From: an uncultured Collinsella sp.
Lineage (GTDB): Bacteria > Actinomycetota > Coriobacteriia > Coriobacteriales > Coriobacteriaceae
DNA: 12,972 bases
Direction of reading: 5' to 3'
Assembly: GCA_902470095.1 (NCBI GenBank)
Contig: CABRFG010000060.1
Coordinates: forward strand, 1-12,972
Shown here piece by piece: positions 5,658 to 12,196 of this stretch. Numbering within the stretch: position 1 is the stretch's first letter; each line of letters opens with the position of its first letter. Below the pieces are notes generated by a model. It had not been told where the DNA came from. It did no database searches and saw nothing but the letters and a program-made list of their open reading frames with translations. The translations under genes and the position numbers were made by a program.

Positions 5658-6434
5658 CTAGAGCTCGTTGGCGGGCGGTTTTTTGAGCCGCTGCGACAGA
5701 GCCCTGTTGTTGGGGCAGTACGTGTCGAGCAGCGCGTGAAACCGATGATTGTGGCTCGGTTCGAGCAGGTGGACGAGCTCGTGGGCGACAACCATGTCAA
5801 GGCACTCGACGGGGTAGGCGGCAAGTTCTCGTGCGATGCGAATGGCGCCGGTTTTGGGCGTGCATGATCCCCAGCGCGTTTTCATGCTGCGCACGGAAAC
5901 GCGGGAAACGGCGACACCCATTGCGATTTCGTACGCGCGCACCATATCGCGCAGCGCCGTGGTGACCTCGGATGCATAGAGCTGGTCGATGCGGGTCTGG
6001 AGCTCATCGGACGTCAGGCCGTCGAGGGTTGCGCGCCGCTTGGCCTGTGGGCGTTCGTTCGATTTGTCGGCACCCATAAAACTTGCGAAGGTGGCCTGCT
6101 TGGGCCGCGGTGCGGGTGATGCAAAGTTGCGATCGAGCGCATCTTGTACCGTGATGGGCTTGCCCCAAAGTGCAATGATGGACGAGGGGCTGAGCGGCTC
6201 TCGCGCCGTCGCCTGACGTTGCTCGCGCTGGGCAAGTCGTCTGATAATCCAGGCGCTGTTGCGCTTCACAAACGCTTCGATACGCTCGCGGCTGGCGCCG
6301 AGCGGTGCGCTGGCGTGGACCTCACCGCTCGATGTGACGCGCAGGTTGAAGTTTTTGACGCGCTTTTTGGTAACGACGACGGGGATGGGAGTCCCATCCG
6401 GTTGGGGTAGGAAAAGCGTAAATTGCTGCGTCAA
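5658..6434 (-). CDS. YgjP/DUF45-family zinc metallopeptidase
   Basis: A predicted soluble zinc metallohydrolase of 258 residues from the TTG at 6434, or 269 from an ATG at 6467. The C-terminal half carries the family hallmarks: SMKTRWGSCTPK, then VVAHELVHLLEPSHNHRF, which gives an HExxH zinc motif (H218, E219, H222 in the shorter form) and a third His six residues on (H228). The N-terminal part resembles the beta-rich segment of the family (VKNFNLRVTSSGEVHASAPLG). A basic, probably disordered insert is near the middle. I prefer TTG 6434 because GAAGGA precedes it at good spacing, while ATG 6467 lies inside a hairpin arm without a Shine-Dalgarno. The biological substrate of this family is not established. 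It follows the M19 peptidase gene on the same strand. Confidence 0.88.
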   Translation of the reverse strand: MTQQFTLFLPQPDGTPIPVVVTKKRVKNFNLRVTSSGEVHASAPLGASRERIEAFVKRNSAWIIRRLAQREQRQATAREPLSPSSIIALWGKPITVQDALDRNFASPAPRPKQATFASFMGADKSNERPQAKRRATLDGLTSDELQTRIDQLYASEVTTALRDMVRAYEIAMGVAVSRVSVRSMKTRWGSCTPKTGAIRIARELAAYPVECLDMVVAHELVHLLEPSHNHRFHALLDTYCPNNRALSQRLKKPPANEL

Positions 6435-6456
6435 AAGTGGTCCTTCAGATTGGGGA

Positions 6457-6492
6457 CGGGCCGGCATGTCGACCGTTCGGCATGCCGGCCCG
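6457..6492. terminator. 12-bp perfect inverted repeat between two minus-strand genes
   Basis: CGGGCCGGCATG (6457-6468) and CATGCCGGCCCG (6481-6492) form a perfect 12-bp stem with a 12-base loop. It lies 17 bases after the stop of the minus-strand dipeptidase gene. No T tract follows on the minus strand, so it is not a canonical rho-independent terminator. It may stabilise the mRNA end or attenuate read-through into the metallopeptidase gene. Confidence 0.6.
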
Positions 6493-6508
6493 CTCAGGGG
6501 ATGTGAAA

Positions 6509-7522
6509 TTAATAACGCTCAAAGAAGGCAAGGGCATTATCGCTGCAGAGCTTCTGCATCACGGTCTTGCCAAAGTGCTTGGAGAGCATGTTCTGGAACT
6601 CGGGCATCTTGCTGGCATCGGAGAGGAAGGCGGGCACCGTGGCACCGTCCCAGTCGCCGCCGAGCGCGATGACGTCCTCGCCGCCCAGGTCGAGCCAGTG
6701 CTCGATATGTGCCGCCAGCTGGTCGAAGGTGACGTCTGCGGCTGTCTTGTCGGTTGCGTCGTTGGAAAGGAACTCGCTGCAGTAGTTGAGGCCGACGATG
6801 CCACCCATGTCGCGAATGGTGCGGAACTGGTCGTCGGTGAGGTTGCGCTTAACGCCGCAAACTGCACGAGAGTTGGAGTGGCTGGCGACGAAGGGACGTG
6901 TGGCATGGGCGACAACCTCGTCAAAGCACTCATCGTTGAGGTGGGAGACGTCAAGCACCATGCCGGCGTGCTCCATCTGCGTAAGTGCCTCGATGCCGGC
7001 GGCGGTGAGGCCGGCGTGGGTATCGTGTCCGCTCGCGAGCGGTCCCTGCGCATTCCAGCTGAGCGATGACATGAGTACGCCCAAGCTCTTGAGCACCTCG
7101 ATCAGCGCGGGGTCCTCGGCAAAGAACGTGGCGTTTTCGATGGTGTGGATGCAGGCGACCTTGCCGTCTTTGAGCGCGGGGCGAATGTCTGCCGCGCTGC
7201 GTACGTTGACCATGCGGTCGTGGTTGAGCATTGCCTGGCCGCTCATATGCGCCATGATCTGCGCCTGGAAGCGCGCGGCGTGGGCGGTGGGAATCTCATC
7301 GGGGACAAACGTGGCGAAGCACTGTGCCCATGGCGTGTTGCCGATCTTTGCGAGCGAGATGGCGCAGGCGTTGCCCTCGATGAGGTCGAAATCTTGCGGA
7401 TGCGTTTCGTCGCCGGGGAAATAACCGTCGGTGCCGGCGGTAAAGCGCAGGTCGAGATCGAGCGTGGCCCAGCCGATGCGGTCGGCGGTGTCGCAGTGTA
7501 GGTCAAATACGGGATATGCCAT
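6509..7522 (-). CDS. Membrane dipeptidase homologue (peptidase family M19)
   Basis: This 337-residue protein belongs to the M19 renal-dipeptidase family of the amidohydrolase fold, binuclear zinc enzymes that cleave dipeptides, often with a D-residue at the C-terminal side. Metal ligands are visible as DLHCDT (H9, D11), HTIENA (E129, bridging), VSHLND (H194) and ASHSNSRAV (H215). R226 and D290 (in GGDWDG) match the substrate-binding Arg and the catalytic Asp. The H194-H215 and H215-R226 spacings equal those of the human enzyme (H198, H219, R230). There is no signal peptide or membrane segment, so it is probably cytoplasmic despite the family name. ATG 7522 is chosen because GGAGG lies just upstream and the family homology starts there; the frame extends to 7552. 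Its divergent neighbour is the SlyD-like gene. Confidence 0.94.
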   Translation of the reverse strand: MAYPVFDLHCDTADRIGWATLDLDLRFTAGTDGYFPGDETHPQDFDLIEGNACAISLAKIGNTPWAQCFATFVPDEIPTAHAARFQAQIMAHMSGQAMLNHDRMVNVRSAADIRPALKDGKVACIHTIENATFFAEDPALIEVLKSLGVLMSSLSWNAQGPLASGHDTHAGLTAAGIEALTQMEHAGMVLDVSHLNDECFDEVVAHATRPFVASHSNSRAVCGVKRNLTDDQFRTIRDMGGIVGLNYCSEFLSNDATDKTAADVTFDQLAAHIEHWLDLGGEDVIALGGDWDGATVPAFLSDASKMPEFQNMLSKHFGKTVMQKLCSDNALAFFERY

Positions 7523-7563
7523 GGTTCCTCCGGTTGCAGCGTTTCTTTGCAAACTGTCATTGA

Positions 7564-7584
7564 ATTGTATGACTAGGGTATAGT
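7564..7584. promoter_or_regulatory. Divergent promoter region with -10-like elements on both strands
   Basis: The 120-base gap between the divergent dipeptidase and FKBP genes is AT-rich in its middle. TATAGT (7579-7584) is a good plus-strand -10 for the FKBP/UreE pair. TACAAT on the minus strand (plus positions 7564-7569, ATTGTA) is a -10 for the dipeptidase gene. Convincing -35 hexamers are not seen for either. The two elements are close enough that polymerase binding on one would hinder the other. Confidence 0.4.
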
Positions 7585-7642
7585 TAGCGCCATATGTTCA
7601 TGGCGGCCCGTGTTGTGCGCCGCCCTTATTACGGAGGTTACC

Positions 7643-8071
7643 ATGTCCAACCAGGGCAAGAAGGTCAAGACCCATTATCGCGGCACGCTCGATGACGGCA
7701 CGCAGTTCGATAGCTCCTACGATCGCGGCGAGCCGCTGGAGTTCACCTGCGGCGCCGGTCAGATGATCAAGGGCTTCGACGCCGCTGTTGTCGACATGCA
7801 GGTGGGCGAGAAGAAGACCGTGCACATTCCTGCTGCCGATGCCTACGGCGAGCACAATCCCGAGATGGTTATTACCTTCCCGGCCGAGCAGGTTCCCAAC
7901 ATCGAGCAGATCGAGAAGGGCATGAAGCTTTTCCTGTCCACGCCGAGCGGTATGCCCGTTCCCGCCGTGGTCATCGACGTAACGCCCGAGGCTGTGACGC
8001 TCGACGCCAACCACGAGCTGGCCGGCAAGGACCTCAACTTTGATATCGAGCTCGTCGAGGTCGAGGGTTAG
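7643..8071 (+). CDS. SlyD-like FKBP-type peptidyl-prolyl cis-trans isomerase
   Basis: A 142-residue cytoplasmic peptidyl-prolyl isomerase and chaperone. KVKTHYRGTLDDGTQFDSS is the FKBP N-terminal strand. GAGQMIKGFDAAVVDMQVGE is the active-site region, and AYGEHNPEMV begins the insert-in-flap chaperone domain (about residues 70-120). VTLDANHELAGKDLNFDIEL is the SlyD-type closing motif. The histidine-rich nickel-binding tail of E. coli SlyD is absent. The frame is open back to 7610, but ATG 7643 has GGAGG (7633-7637) before it and the family start. The stop is 3 bases before a UreE-like gene, so the two share an operon. This suggests a joint role in nickel enzyme maturation, although the isomerase may also have general folding duties. 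Confidence 0.95.
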   Translation: MSNQGKKVKTHYRGTLDDGTQFDSSYDRGEPLEFTCGAGQMIKGFDAAVVDMQVGEKKTVHIPAADAYGEHNPEMVITFPAEQVPNIEQIEKGMKLFLSTPSGMPVPAVVIDVTPEAVTLDANHELAGKDLNFDIELVEVEG

Positions 8072-8074
8072 AGT

Positions 8075-8653
8075 ATGCCTGAACGCTTGGTTTCGACGAC
8101 ATGCTTGGGAAATCTCAACGATCCGTCCTATGAACTCCTGCTTCGCCGGAAGCTGGGCGGCGTCTTTGAAGTTGACGAGCTGCTGCTCGATTGGGACCAG
8201 GCTAATGTATGCGCGTTTGTGGGCGTGACGGAGCTGGGGCGCACGGTCGATGTTCGGCTGGATACTGCCGACGGCGGTCGTTTTGTCGACGGCGACGTGC
8301 TCGCCGTCGACCGTTCGGGCGTGGTGCCCGTGGCGGTTGTCGTGCGCCTGCGCAGCGCCGAGGTTTATTTGGTCGAAGTTGACCGCATGGACCCGATTGC
8401 GCTCGCGCATGCGTGCTGGGAGATCGGCAATGTGCATGCGCCGCTTTTTCGAGGCGATTCGGACGAGCATACCGTGCGCATGTATACGCCGGTGCAGCCT
8501 GCTTTGGGCCGCATGCTCCGGGGCGTCGAGGGCGTTCGGCTCTCGACGGTTACCCGTGAACTCGATTCGGACCGGCGCTTTGCGTCGAGTGCGGCGGATG
8601 CCGTTGTGAGTATGGCTCCAGACTTTACGATCGTAAAGAAGGCGCGCGGTTAA
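8075..8653 (+). CDS. UreE-like nickel metallochaperone
   Basis: A 192-residue protein that resembles urease accessory protein UreE, which delivers nickel. The diagnostic block is VDRMDPIALAHACWEIGNVH (residues 102-121), matching the UreE pattern of DP-x-LA-x-A-YHLGNRHVP. The nickel-ligand His is kept as H121, but the preceding Tyr-His is replaced by Trp-Glu. Upstream, FVDGDVLAVDRSGVVPVAV matches the UreE strand that ends in the GDVL turn. Downstream, LGRMLRGVEGVRLSTVTREL matches the DMLR helix and last strand. No histidine-rich tail is present. The start follows the SlyD-like gene by 3 bases, with GAGGG before it. No urease genes are in the window, so the client could be another nickel enzyme such as a [NiFe] hydrogenase; that is inference. 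Confidence 0.8.
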   Translation: MPERLVSTTCLGNLNDPSYELLLRRKLGGVFEVDELLLDWDQANVCAFVGVTELGRTVDVRLDTADGGRFVDGDVLAVDRSGVVPVAVVVRLRSAEVYLVEVDRMDPIALAHACWEIGNVHAPLFRGDSDEHTVRMYTPVQPALGRMLRGVEGVRLSTVTRELDSDRRFASSAADAVVSMAPDFTIVKKARG

Positions 8654-8666
8654 CGTGCGTATAAGT

Positions 8667-8707
8667 AAGACGGACTTTGAGAGGCAACTATTCAAAGTCC
8701 GTCTTTC
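8667..8707 (+). terminator. Strong hairpin terminator after the UreE-like gene
   Basis: AAGACGGACTTTGA (8667-8680) and TCAAAGTCCGTCTT (8692-8705) are perfectly complementary over 14 bp, with an 11-base loop. The stem is followed by TCTG, and its A-rich 5' side pairs with T-rich bases at the 3' end. The hairpin starts 13 bases after the stop codon and separates this operon from the HAD gene. It may work in both directions. Confidence 0.82.
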
Positions 8708-8737
8708 TGTTGATGAGATGCTGTGGGGGGAAAGCAT

Positions 8738-9535
8738 ATGGGTCTTGAAGGAATCAAGCTGATTGCATGCGATTTGGACGGCACGTTGCTGCATCCGGGG
8801 GAGCGCGAGCCGCGTTCCGAGGCCTTTGAGCTCATCGATGAGCTGCATCGTCGCGGTATCGTGTTTATGCCGGCGAGCGGCCGTCAATATGCGAGCTTGC
8901 GCTATCTGTTTGCCCCGGTGGCCGATGAGCTCGCCTATGTATGCGAAAACGGAGCCCTGGTGATGAGCGAGGGACGTGCCGTTGTCAAGCGTTCCATGGA
9001 GCGTAGCCTTGCTATGGATATCGCGAATGCCGTGGTTGCGTATCCCCATGCCGACGTGACCCTTTCGTGTGAGGGACACCTCTACACCATGAGCGGCAAC
9101 GATGCGTTCGTCGATCATTTGCGCTATGAGGTCCACTGCGATGTGGCGGTGGTCGCCCGCCCCGAGGACATCGACGAGGACGTCATTAAGATTGCCTTCC
9201 AGACGCCCGAGGTGGATCAGCCGGCGGCCCTGGAGTATTTTGAGCGCCTCTTTAGCGACCGTGTTGACGTGATGACGTCGGGAACCGAATGGACGGACTT
9301 TATCGGTTTCGGTTCGGGCAAGGGCTCCGCGCTTGCCGATTACGGTCGTGCCCTGGGTATTTCGCCCGATGAGATGATGGCGTTTGGCGACAATGAGAAC
9401 GATCGCGACATGCTCAACGTCGTGGGCCATCCCTATCTGATGGAGAGCTGCAACCCCTCTATGCGTGGCATTAACGACCGCGTCCGCTACGTGCGCACGG
9501 TCGAAGAAGAGCTGCGTCGTCTACTTGCTGAGTAG
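8738..9535 (+). CDS. Cof-type HAD-superfamily phosphatase (HAD-IIB)
   Basis: A 265-residue haloacid-dehalogenase-fold hydrolase, probably acting on sugar phosphates, flavin or pyridoxal phosphates, or similar small phosphates. Motif I is DLDGT with nucleophile D12 and acid D14. Motif II is the serine in MPASGR (S47). Motif III is the lysine in GSGKGSALADY (K195), and motif IV is GDNENDRDML (D218, D222) for Mg2+. The region between motifs II and III (about 75-190) is the C2B-type cap that defines the Cof class. The start at 8738 is preceded by a run of G followed by GAAAG. It is a single-gene unit: a strong terminator lies upstream, and the next gene is convergent. The exact substrate cannot be read from sequence. 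Confidence 0.93.
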   Translation: MGLEGIKLIACDLDGTLLHPGEREPRSEAFELIDELHRRGIVFMPASGRQYASLRYLFAPVADELAYVCENGALVMSEGRAVVKRSMERSLAMDIANAVVAYPHADVTLSCEGHLYTMSGNDAFVDHLRYEVHCDVAVVARPEDIDEDVIKIAFQTPEVDQPAALEYFERLFSDRVDVMTSGTEWTDFIGFGSGKGSALADYGRALGISPDEMMAFGDNENDRDMLNVVGHPYLMESCNPSMRGINDRVRYVRTVEEELRRLLAE

Positions 9536-9553
9536 ACATTTGGGACATGTCTA
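9533..9553. terminator. Weak hairpin in the convergent gap
   Basis: TAGACAT (9533-9539) and ATGTCTA (9547-9553) form a 7-bp stem that includes the HAD gene stop codon. A T run (TTTTT) follows only after 8 more bases. It lies in the 77-base gap between the convergent HAD and Fur-family genes. It is a poor match to a canonical terminator. Confidence 0.3.
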
Positions 9554-9612
9554 GGAATCTACTTTTTGCTGCAAAGTGCGGAAAGGTGGATTTTAAGGCA
9601 TGTTCCAAACAT

Positions 9613-9993
9613 CTACCGGCAGTCGGGGCAGAGACCCTCGAAGATGGTGTAGTGCGACGTGACGTGCCAGCCGATTTGCTCGGACGCTTTGGCGTCGAGC
9701 TGGGCATCGAAGGGGAGCGGTACGTCGATGACGCGGCTGCATGAGGTGCAGATGATATGTGCGTGCGGCTCGATCGTGCGATCGAAGCGGCTGCCGCCCG
9801 GCGTCTTGATGGAGAGGATCTCGCCGGCGTCGGCCAAGAGATTGAGGTTGCGGTAGACCGTACCGCGGCTGATTTTGTCATCCTGCGCGCGCACGACGTT
9901 GTAGATTTCGTCGGCGGTGGGATGGTTGTAGCTTTGGCGCACGGCGTCAAGAACCAGCTTTCGCTGCCTGGTATTCCTTCTTTGCACCGCCAT
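9613..9993 (-). CDS. Fur-family repressor, PerR-like
   Basis: A 126-residue metal-dependent repressor with a winged helix (residues about 5-70, recognition segment SRGTVYRNLNLLADAGEI) and a C-terminal dimerisation domain. Structural zinc cysteines are C82, C85, C122 and C125. Candidate regulatory-site ligands are H24, D71, H77, H79 and D90. From D71 on, the spacings equal those of D85, H91, H93, D104 and C96/C99/C136/C139 in B. subtilis PerR. The Asp at the D104 position favours PerR over Fur. PerR senses peroxide by metal-catalysed oxidation of histidines and represses defence genes, so it would suit an anaerobe. Zur or Fur function cannot be excluded. The start has GAGG upstream. The gene ends close to the convergent HAD gene. 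Confidence 0.88.
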   Translation of the reverse strand: MAVQRRNTRQRKLVLDAVRQSYNHPTADEIYNVVRAQDDKISRGTVYRNLNLLADAGEILSIKTPGGSRFDRTIEPHAHIICTSCSRVIDVPLPFDAQLDAKASEQIGWHVTSHYTIFEGLCPDCR

Positions 9994-10029
9994 GTGCCTC
10001 GCCTCTTTTCTATTAACGGTCGTAGGTAA

Positions 10030-10055
10030 ATGATACCGTATTTAGCACACAATAC
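10030..10055 (-). promoter_or_regulatory. Putative promoter/operator of the PerR-like gene
   Basis: On the minus strand, TATCAT (plus 10030-10035) is a possible -10. An interrupted inverted repeat GTATT...AATAC (10038-10055) lies immediately upstream of it. Fur-family genes are often self-regulated through such AT-rich palindromes. The match to the PerR-box consensus is only partial, so this is a candidate only. It occupies the whole short gap after the acylphosphatase gene. Confidence 0.35.
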
Positions 10056-10465
10056 TAATAACGAGGCGTGAAACCGTCTTCATTGGCAAGTGGGGCTCGG
10101 GCCTGGGCGTCTACGAGGCGAAAACGCGTTCCCATGCGCTCGTAGGAGGCATGAAGCGCCTCGAGATGAGATAGGATGTTTGCCGGAGCTCCCTGTATCT
10201 CCATCTCGACTGAGCCGTCTTCCATGTTACGCACCCAGCCGGTGAGTGCGCGTGCCTGCGCGAGGTTGGTGTTGGTAAAGCGAAAACCAACGCCTTGGAC
10301 TTGCCCCGTCCAGTGCAGGAAATAGCGCAGGGGAGTGTCTTGAGTGGCCTCGTCGCTTGCGAGCACGGTAAGCCTGCGGCGCAGCTCGAGCTCGACGTTT
10401 GATGGTTTTTGAGGCTCTCGACTGCCGCCGGTGACGCTGGAGAAGAACGTATCGAAGAGGCCCAT
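10055..10465 (-). CDS. Acylphosphatase-domain protein with N-terminal extension
   Basis: A 136-residue protein whose C-terminal 90 residues form an acylphosphatase domain, which hydrolyses acyl phosphates such as acetyl or carbamoyl phosphate. The signature GQVQGVGFR supplies the phosphate-binding Arg (R62) and TGWVRNMEDGSVEMEIQG supplies the catalytic Asn (N80). Their 18-residue spacing equals R23-N41 of the human enzyme. Stand-alone acylphosphatases are about 90 residues, so the first 45 residues (MGLFDTFFSSVTGGSREPQK onward) are an extension of unknown role. The ATG lies 2 bases after the stop of the oxidoreductase gene, with only a weak Shine-Dalgarno. Translation is probably coupled. The frame stays open upstream inside that gene, but no better start is seen. 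Confidence 0.88.
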   Translation of the reverse strand: MGLFDTFFSSVTGGSREPQKPSNVELELRRRLTVLASDEATQDTPLRYFLHWTGQVQGVGFRFTNTNLAQARALTGWVRNMEDGSVEMEIQGAPANILSHLEALHASYERMGTRFRLVDAQARAPLANEDGFTPRY

Positions 10466-10467
10466 CG

Positions 10468-11574
10468 CTATGCCTGCTTGTCTGCGTCGGCCGGGAAGGT
10501 AATGCCGGCCTGCTGGCGCACGGCATCCATGATGCGCAGTGAGACGAGCGTGACATCGCGGTAGTGGCCAAGCTCGTGGCGTCCTGCCGGGGTCTCCCAA
10601 ATCTCTTCCTTAACGTTATCGATGCCGCCGATGGCGGTGATAAAGTCTGTGAGTTCGTATTCCATAGTGTTGCTCGATTTGGGTAGGTCGAGCACGCGGC
10701 CGTTGTCGCCCTGTTCGCGCGGTGCCTCGGTCGCCGAGCCGCGTACGACATCGCCGCGATAGTCGATGCGGACGTTGCGGGGTGTGGACAGATGGTCGAT
10801 CTGGATAGTGCCACGCTCGCCTTCGATCTGCGAGGGCAGCAGGTCATTCGTAATTTTGGAGTGCGCGAGCTCGACGGAGATGCGGCCTCCGCCATAGCTG
10901 GCGAGGATGGAACCGCAGCCGTCGATGGGGCCGTGCGTGAGCTGTCGCGTGGTGGGGTCGAGCAGAGTAGTCATGCTCGTAAGGCCGGAAGGCATGCCGA
11001 AAATCTCGACCATGGGCTCGACGGCGTAGACGCCAATGTCCATGAGGGAACCCGATGCCATATTGCAGTCGAAGATATTGGTGGCGCGTCCCGCGAGAAT
11101 CTCGTTGTAGCGCGAGGAATACTTGCCAAAGCGCAATGAGGCGCGGCGGATGGGGGCGATCTCGCCCAGGGCGTCCTCGATGGCGTGGAAGGCGGGATCG
11201 TGGAGGGGACGCATGGCCTCGAGGGCCACGACACCTGCTGCCTCGGCAGCGCGGAAGACTTCCAGCGCCTGCGCTTCGGTGGCGCAGAAGGGTTTCTCGA
11301 CGATGACGTGCTTGCCACCGGCGATGCAGGCAAGGGCCTGCTCGTAGTGAAGTGCGTTAGGGCTGCCGATATAGACGGCGTCGACGTCGGCGGCTGCCGC
11401 GAGCTCATCGAGCGACGTAAAGTTTCGCTCACCACCGCGCTCGGCGGTAAAGGTAGTACCGCGATTGGCGTCGCGCGAAAGCGTGCCCACAAACGCGGCT
11501 TGGTCGTTGGCGTTGACGACTTGGATAAAGTCGTCGGTGATCATGGATGTGCCGATGGTCGCGATGCGCAGCAT
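10468..11574 (-). CDS. Gfo/Idh/MocA-family NAD(P)-dependent oxidoreductase
   Basis: A 368-residue oxidoreductase. The N-terminal Rossmann fold starts MLRIATIGTSM and runs through AVYIGSPNALHYEQAL (about 67-82). GGKHVIVEKPF (87-97) is the EKP motif, whose Lys is catalytic in the family. GSLMDIGVYAVEPMVEIFG (175-193) is the conserved substrate-domain segment. Members act on sugars, inositols or dihydrodiols; this subtype resembles small dehydrogenases next to sugar or general metabolism genes, and the substrate cannot be named. The start at 11574 has AAGGGGG upstream and begins the Rossmann strand, although the frame is open back to 11799. The gene is followed after 2 bases by the acylphosphatase gene. 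Confidence 0.92.
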   Translation of the reverse strand: MLRIATIGTSMITDDFIQVVNANDQAAFVGTLSRDANRGTTFTAERGGERNFTSLDELAAAADVDAVYIGSPNALHYEQALACIAGGKHVIVEKPFCATEAQALEVFRAAEAAGVVALEAMRPLHDPAFHAIEDALGEIAPIRRASLRFGKYSSRYNEILAGRATNIFDCNMASGSLMDIGVYAVEPMVEIFGMPSGLTSMTTLLDPTTRQLTHGPIDGCGSILASYGGGRISVELAHSKITNDLLPSQIEGERGTIQIDHLSTPRNVRIDYRGDVVRGSATEAPREQGDNGRVLDLPKSSNTMEYELTDFITAIGGIDNVKEEIWETPAGRHELGHYRDVTLVSLRIMDAVRQQAGITFPADADKQA

Positions 11575-11607
11575 ACGTCCCCCTTGCGTTGTTTGGTCTA
11601 CAAGATG

Positions 11608-11613
11608 AGTGTA
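11608..11613 (-). promoter_or_regulatory. Possible -10 of the oxidoreductase/acylphosphatase operon
   Basis: TACACT on the minus strand, preceded by GCGC, is a plausible -10 about 34 bases before the ATG. No convincing -35 is seen at the normal distance. The gap to the preceding rnhA stop is 73 bases, enough for an independent promoter. Confidence 0.35.
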
Positions 11614-11647
11614 GCGCGTGGGGATATAAAGCTGCGCGAAAACGCTA

Positions 11648-12133
11648 TTACAGGTCGCTCTCGTTAAAGCCGGTGTCGATATCGAGGTTGCTGCCGTCGG
11701 CCGCCGTGGTGGCGAGCTCGTCGCAGCGCTCGTTGAGCTCGTGGCCGGCATGTCCCTTAACCCAGATGAACTCCACCTTATGCTTGCTTTTGGCGGCAAG
11801 CAGGCGCTCCCACAGGTCGCGGTTCTTAACGGGCTGCTTGTTGGCGGTTTTCCATCCGCGCTTTTTCCAGCCGTCGATCCAGTGCTTGTTAAAGGCGTTG
11901 ACGACGTACTGCGAATCGGAATGGACCTCGACCTCGCAGGGGCGGTTAAGTGCCTCGAGCGCCACGATAACCGCCATGAGTTCCATGCGGTTGTTGGTGG
12001 TCTTGGCGTAGCCGCGCGAAAGCTCGGAGGTGAAGGTCTTGCCGGCGGGGTTGGTGTATTTGAGCACGGCGCCGTAGCCGCCGCGTCCCGGATTTGATCG
12101 GGCCGAGCCGTCGGTATAGATGATGACCTTCAC
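11648..12133 (-). CDS. rnhA: Ribonuclease HI
   Basis: A 161-residue endonuclease that degrades RNA in RNA-DNA hybrids (primer removal, R-loop clearance). Catalytic residues: D8 in YTDGSARSNPGRGG, E51 in NNRMELMAV, D73 in VHSDSQYV, and D138 with H128 in KGHAGHELNERCDELA. The H128-D138 spacing equals H124-D134 in E. coli RNase HI. The basic handle region WIDGWKKRGWKTANKQPVKN is present. The reading frame starts at GTG 12133 with AAGGA just upstream. An ATG two bases upstream is in another frame and is followed immediately by TGA, so it cannot start this protein. The last about 13 residues are an acidic tail. Confidence 0.96.
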   Translation of the reverse strand: MKVIIYTDGSARSNPGRGGYGAVLKYTNPAGKTFTSELSRGYAKTTNNRMELMAVIVALEALNRPCEVEVHSDSQYVVNAFNKHWIDGWKKRGWKTANKQPVKNRDLWERLLAAKSKHKVEFIWVKGHAGHELNERCDELATTAADGSNLDIDTGFNESDL

Positions 12134-12144
12134 ATGGTTCCTTT
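12131..12144 (-). promoter_or_regulatory. Overlapping start-stop (ATG-TGA) at the rnhA ribosome binding site
   Basis: On the minus strand the sequence reads AAGGAACCATGTGAAGG. ATG (12135-12133) is followed at once by TGA (12132-12130), while the true GTG start occupies 12133-12131. Both starts share the AAGGA signal. A ribosome choosing ATG would stop after one codon, so initiation at rnhA could be lowered. Confidence 0.55.
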
Positions 12145-12171
12145 CGTTGGGTACGTTTCGTGTGAGTGACC

Positions 12172-12177
12172 ATTGTA
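12172..12177 (-). promoter_or_regulatory. Possible -10 of rnhA
   Basis: TACAAT on the minus strand, preceded by GGCGC, lies about 38 bases before the GTG start in the 63-base gap after the LysR gene. It matches the -10 consensus at 5 of 6 positions. No good -35 is found at 16-18 bases. Confidence 0.4.
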
Positions 12178-12196
12178 GCGCCGCGTTCGCCGAGGG

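Noticed and set aside
5652..5700. Bidirectional terminator between folB and the metallopeptidase
   Set aside because: Only a short CTCTAGAG palindrome and a T run inside the peptidase coding sequence are seen. No stem of useful length sits before the T run.
7598..9430. A 610-codon open frame antisense to the FKBP, UreE-like and HAD genes
   Set aside because: It spans three genes, crosses the terminator at 8667-8707 and shows no domain. It is an antisense shadow.
9471..10052. A 193-codon Ser/Arg/Thr-rich minus-strand frame over the Fur-family gene
   Set aside because: It is a frame-shifted shadow of the well-supported PerR-like gene, with low-complexity composition.
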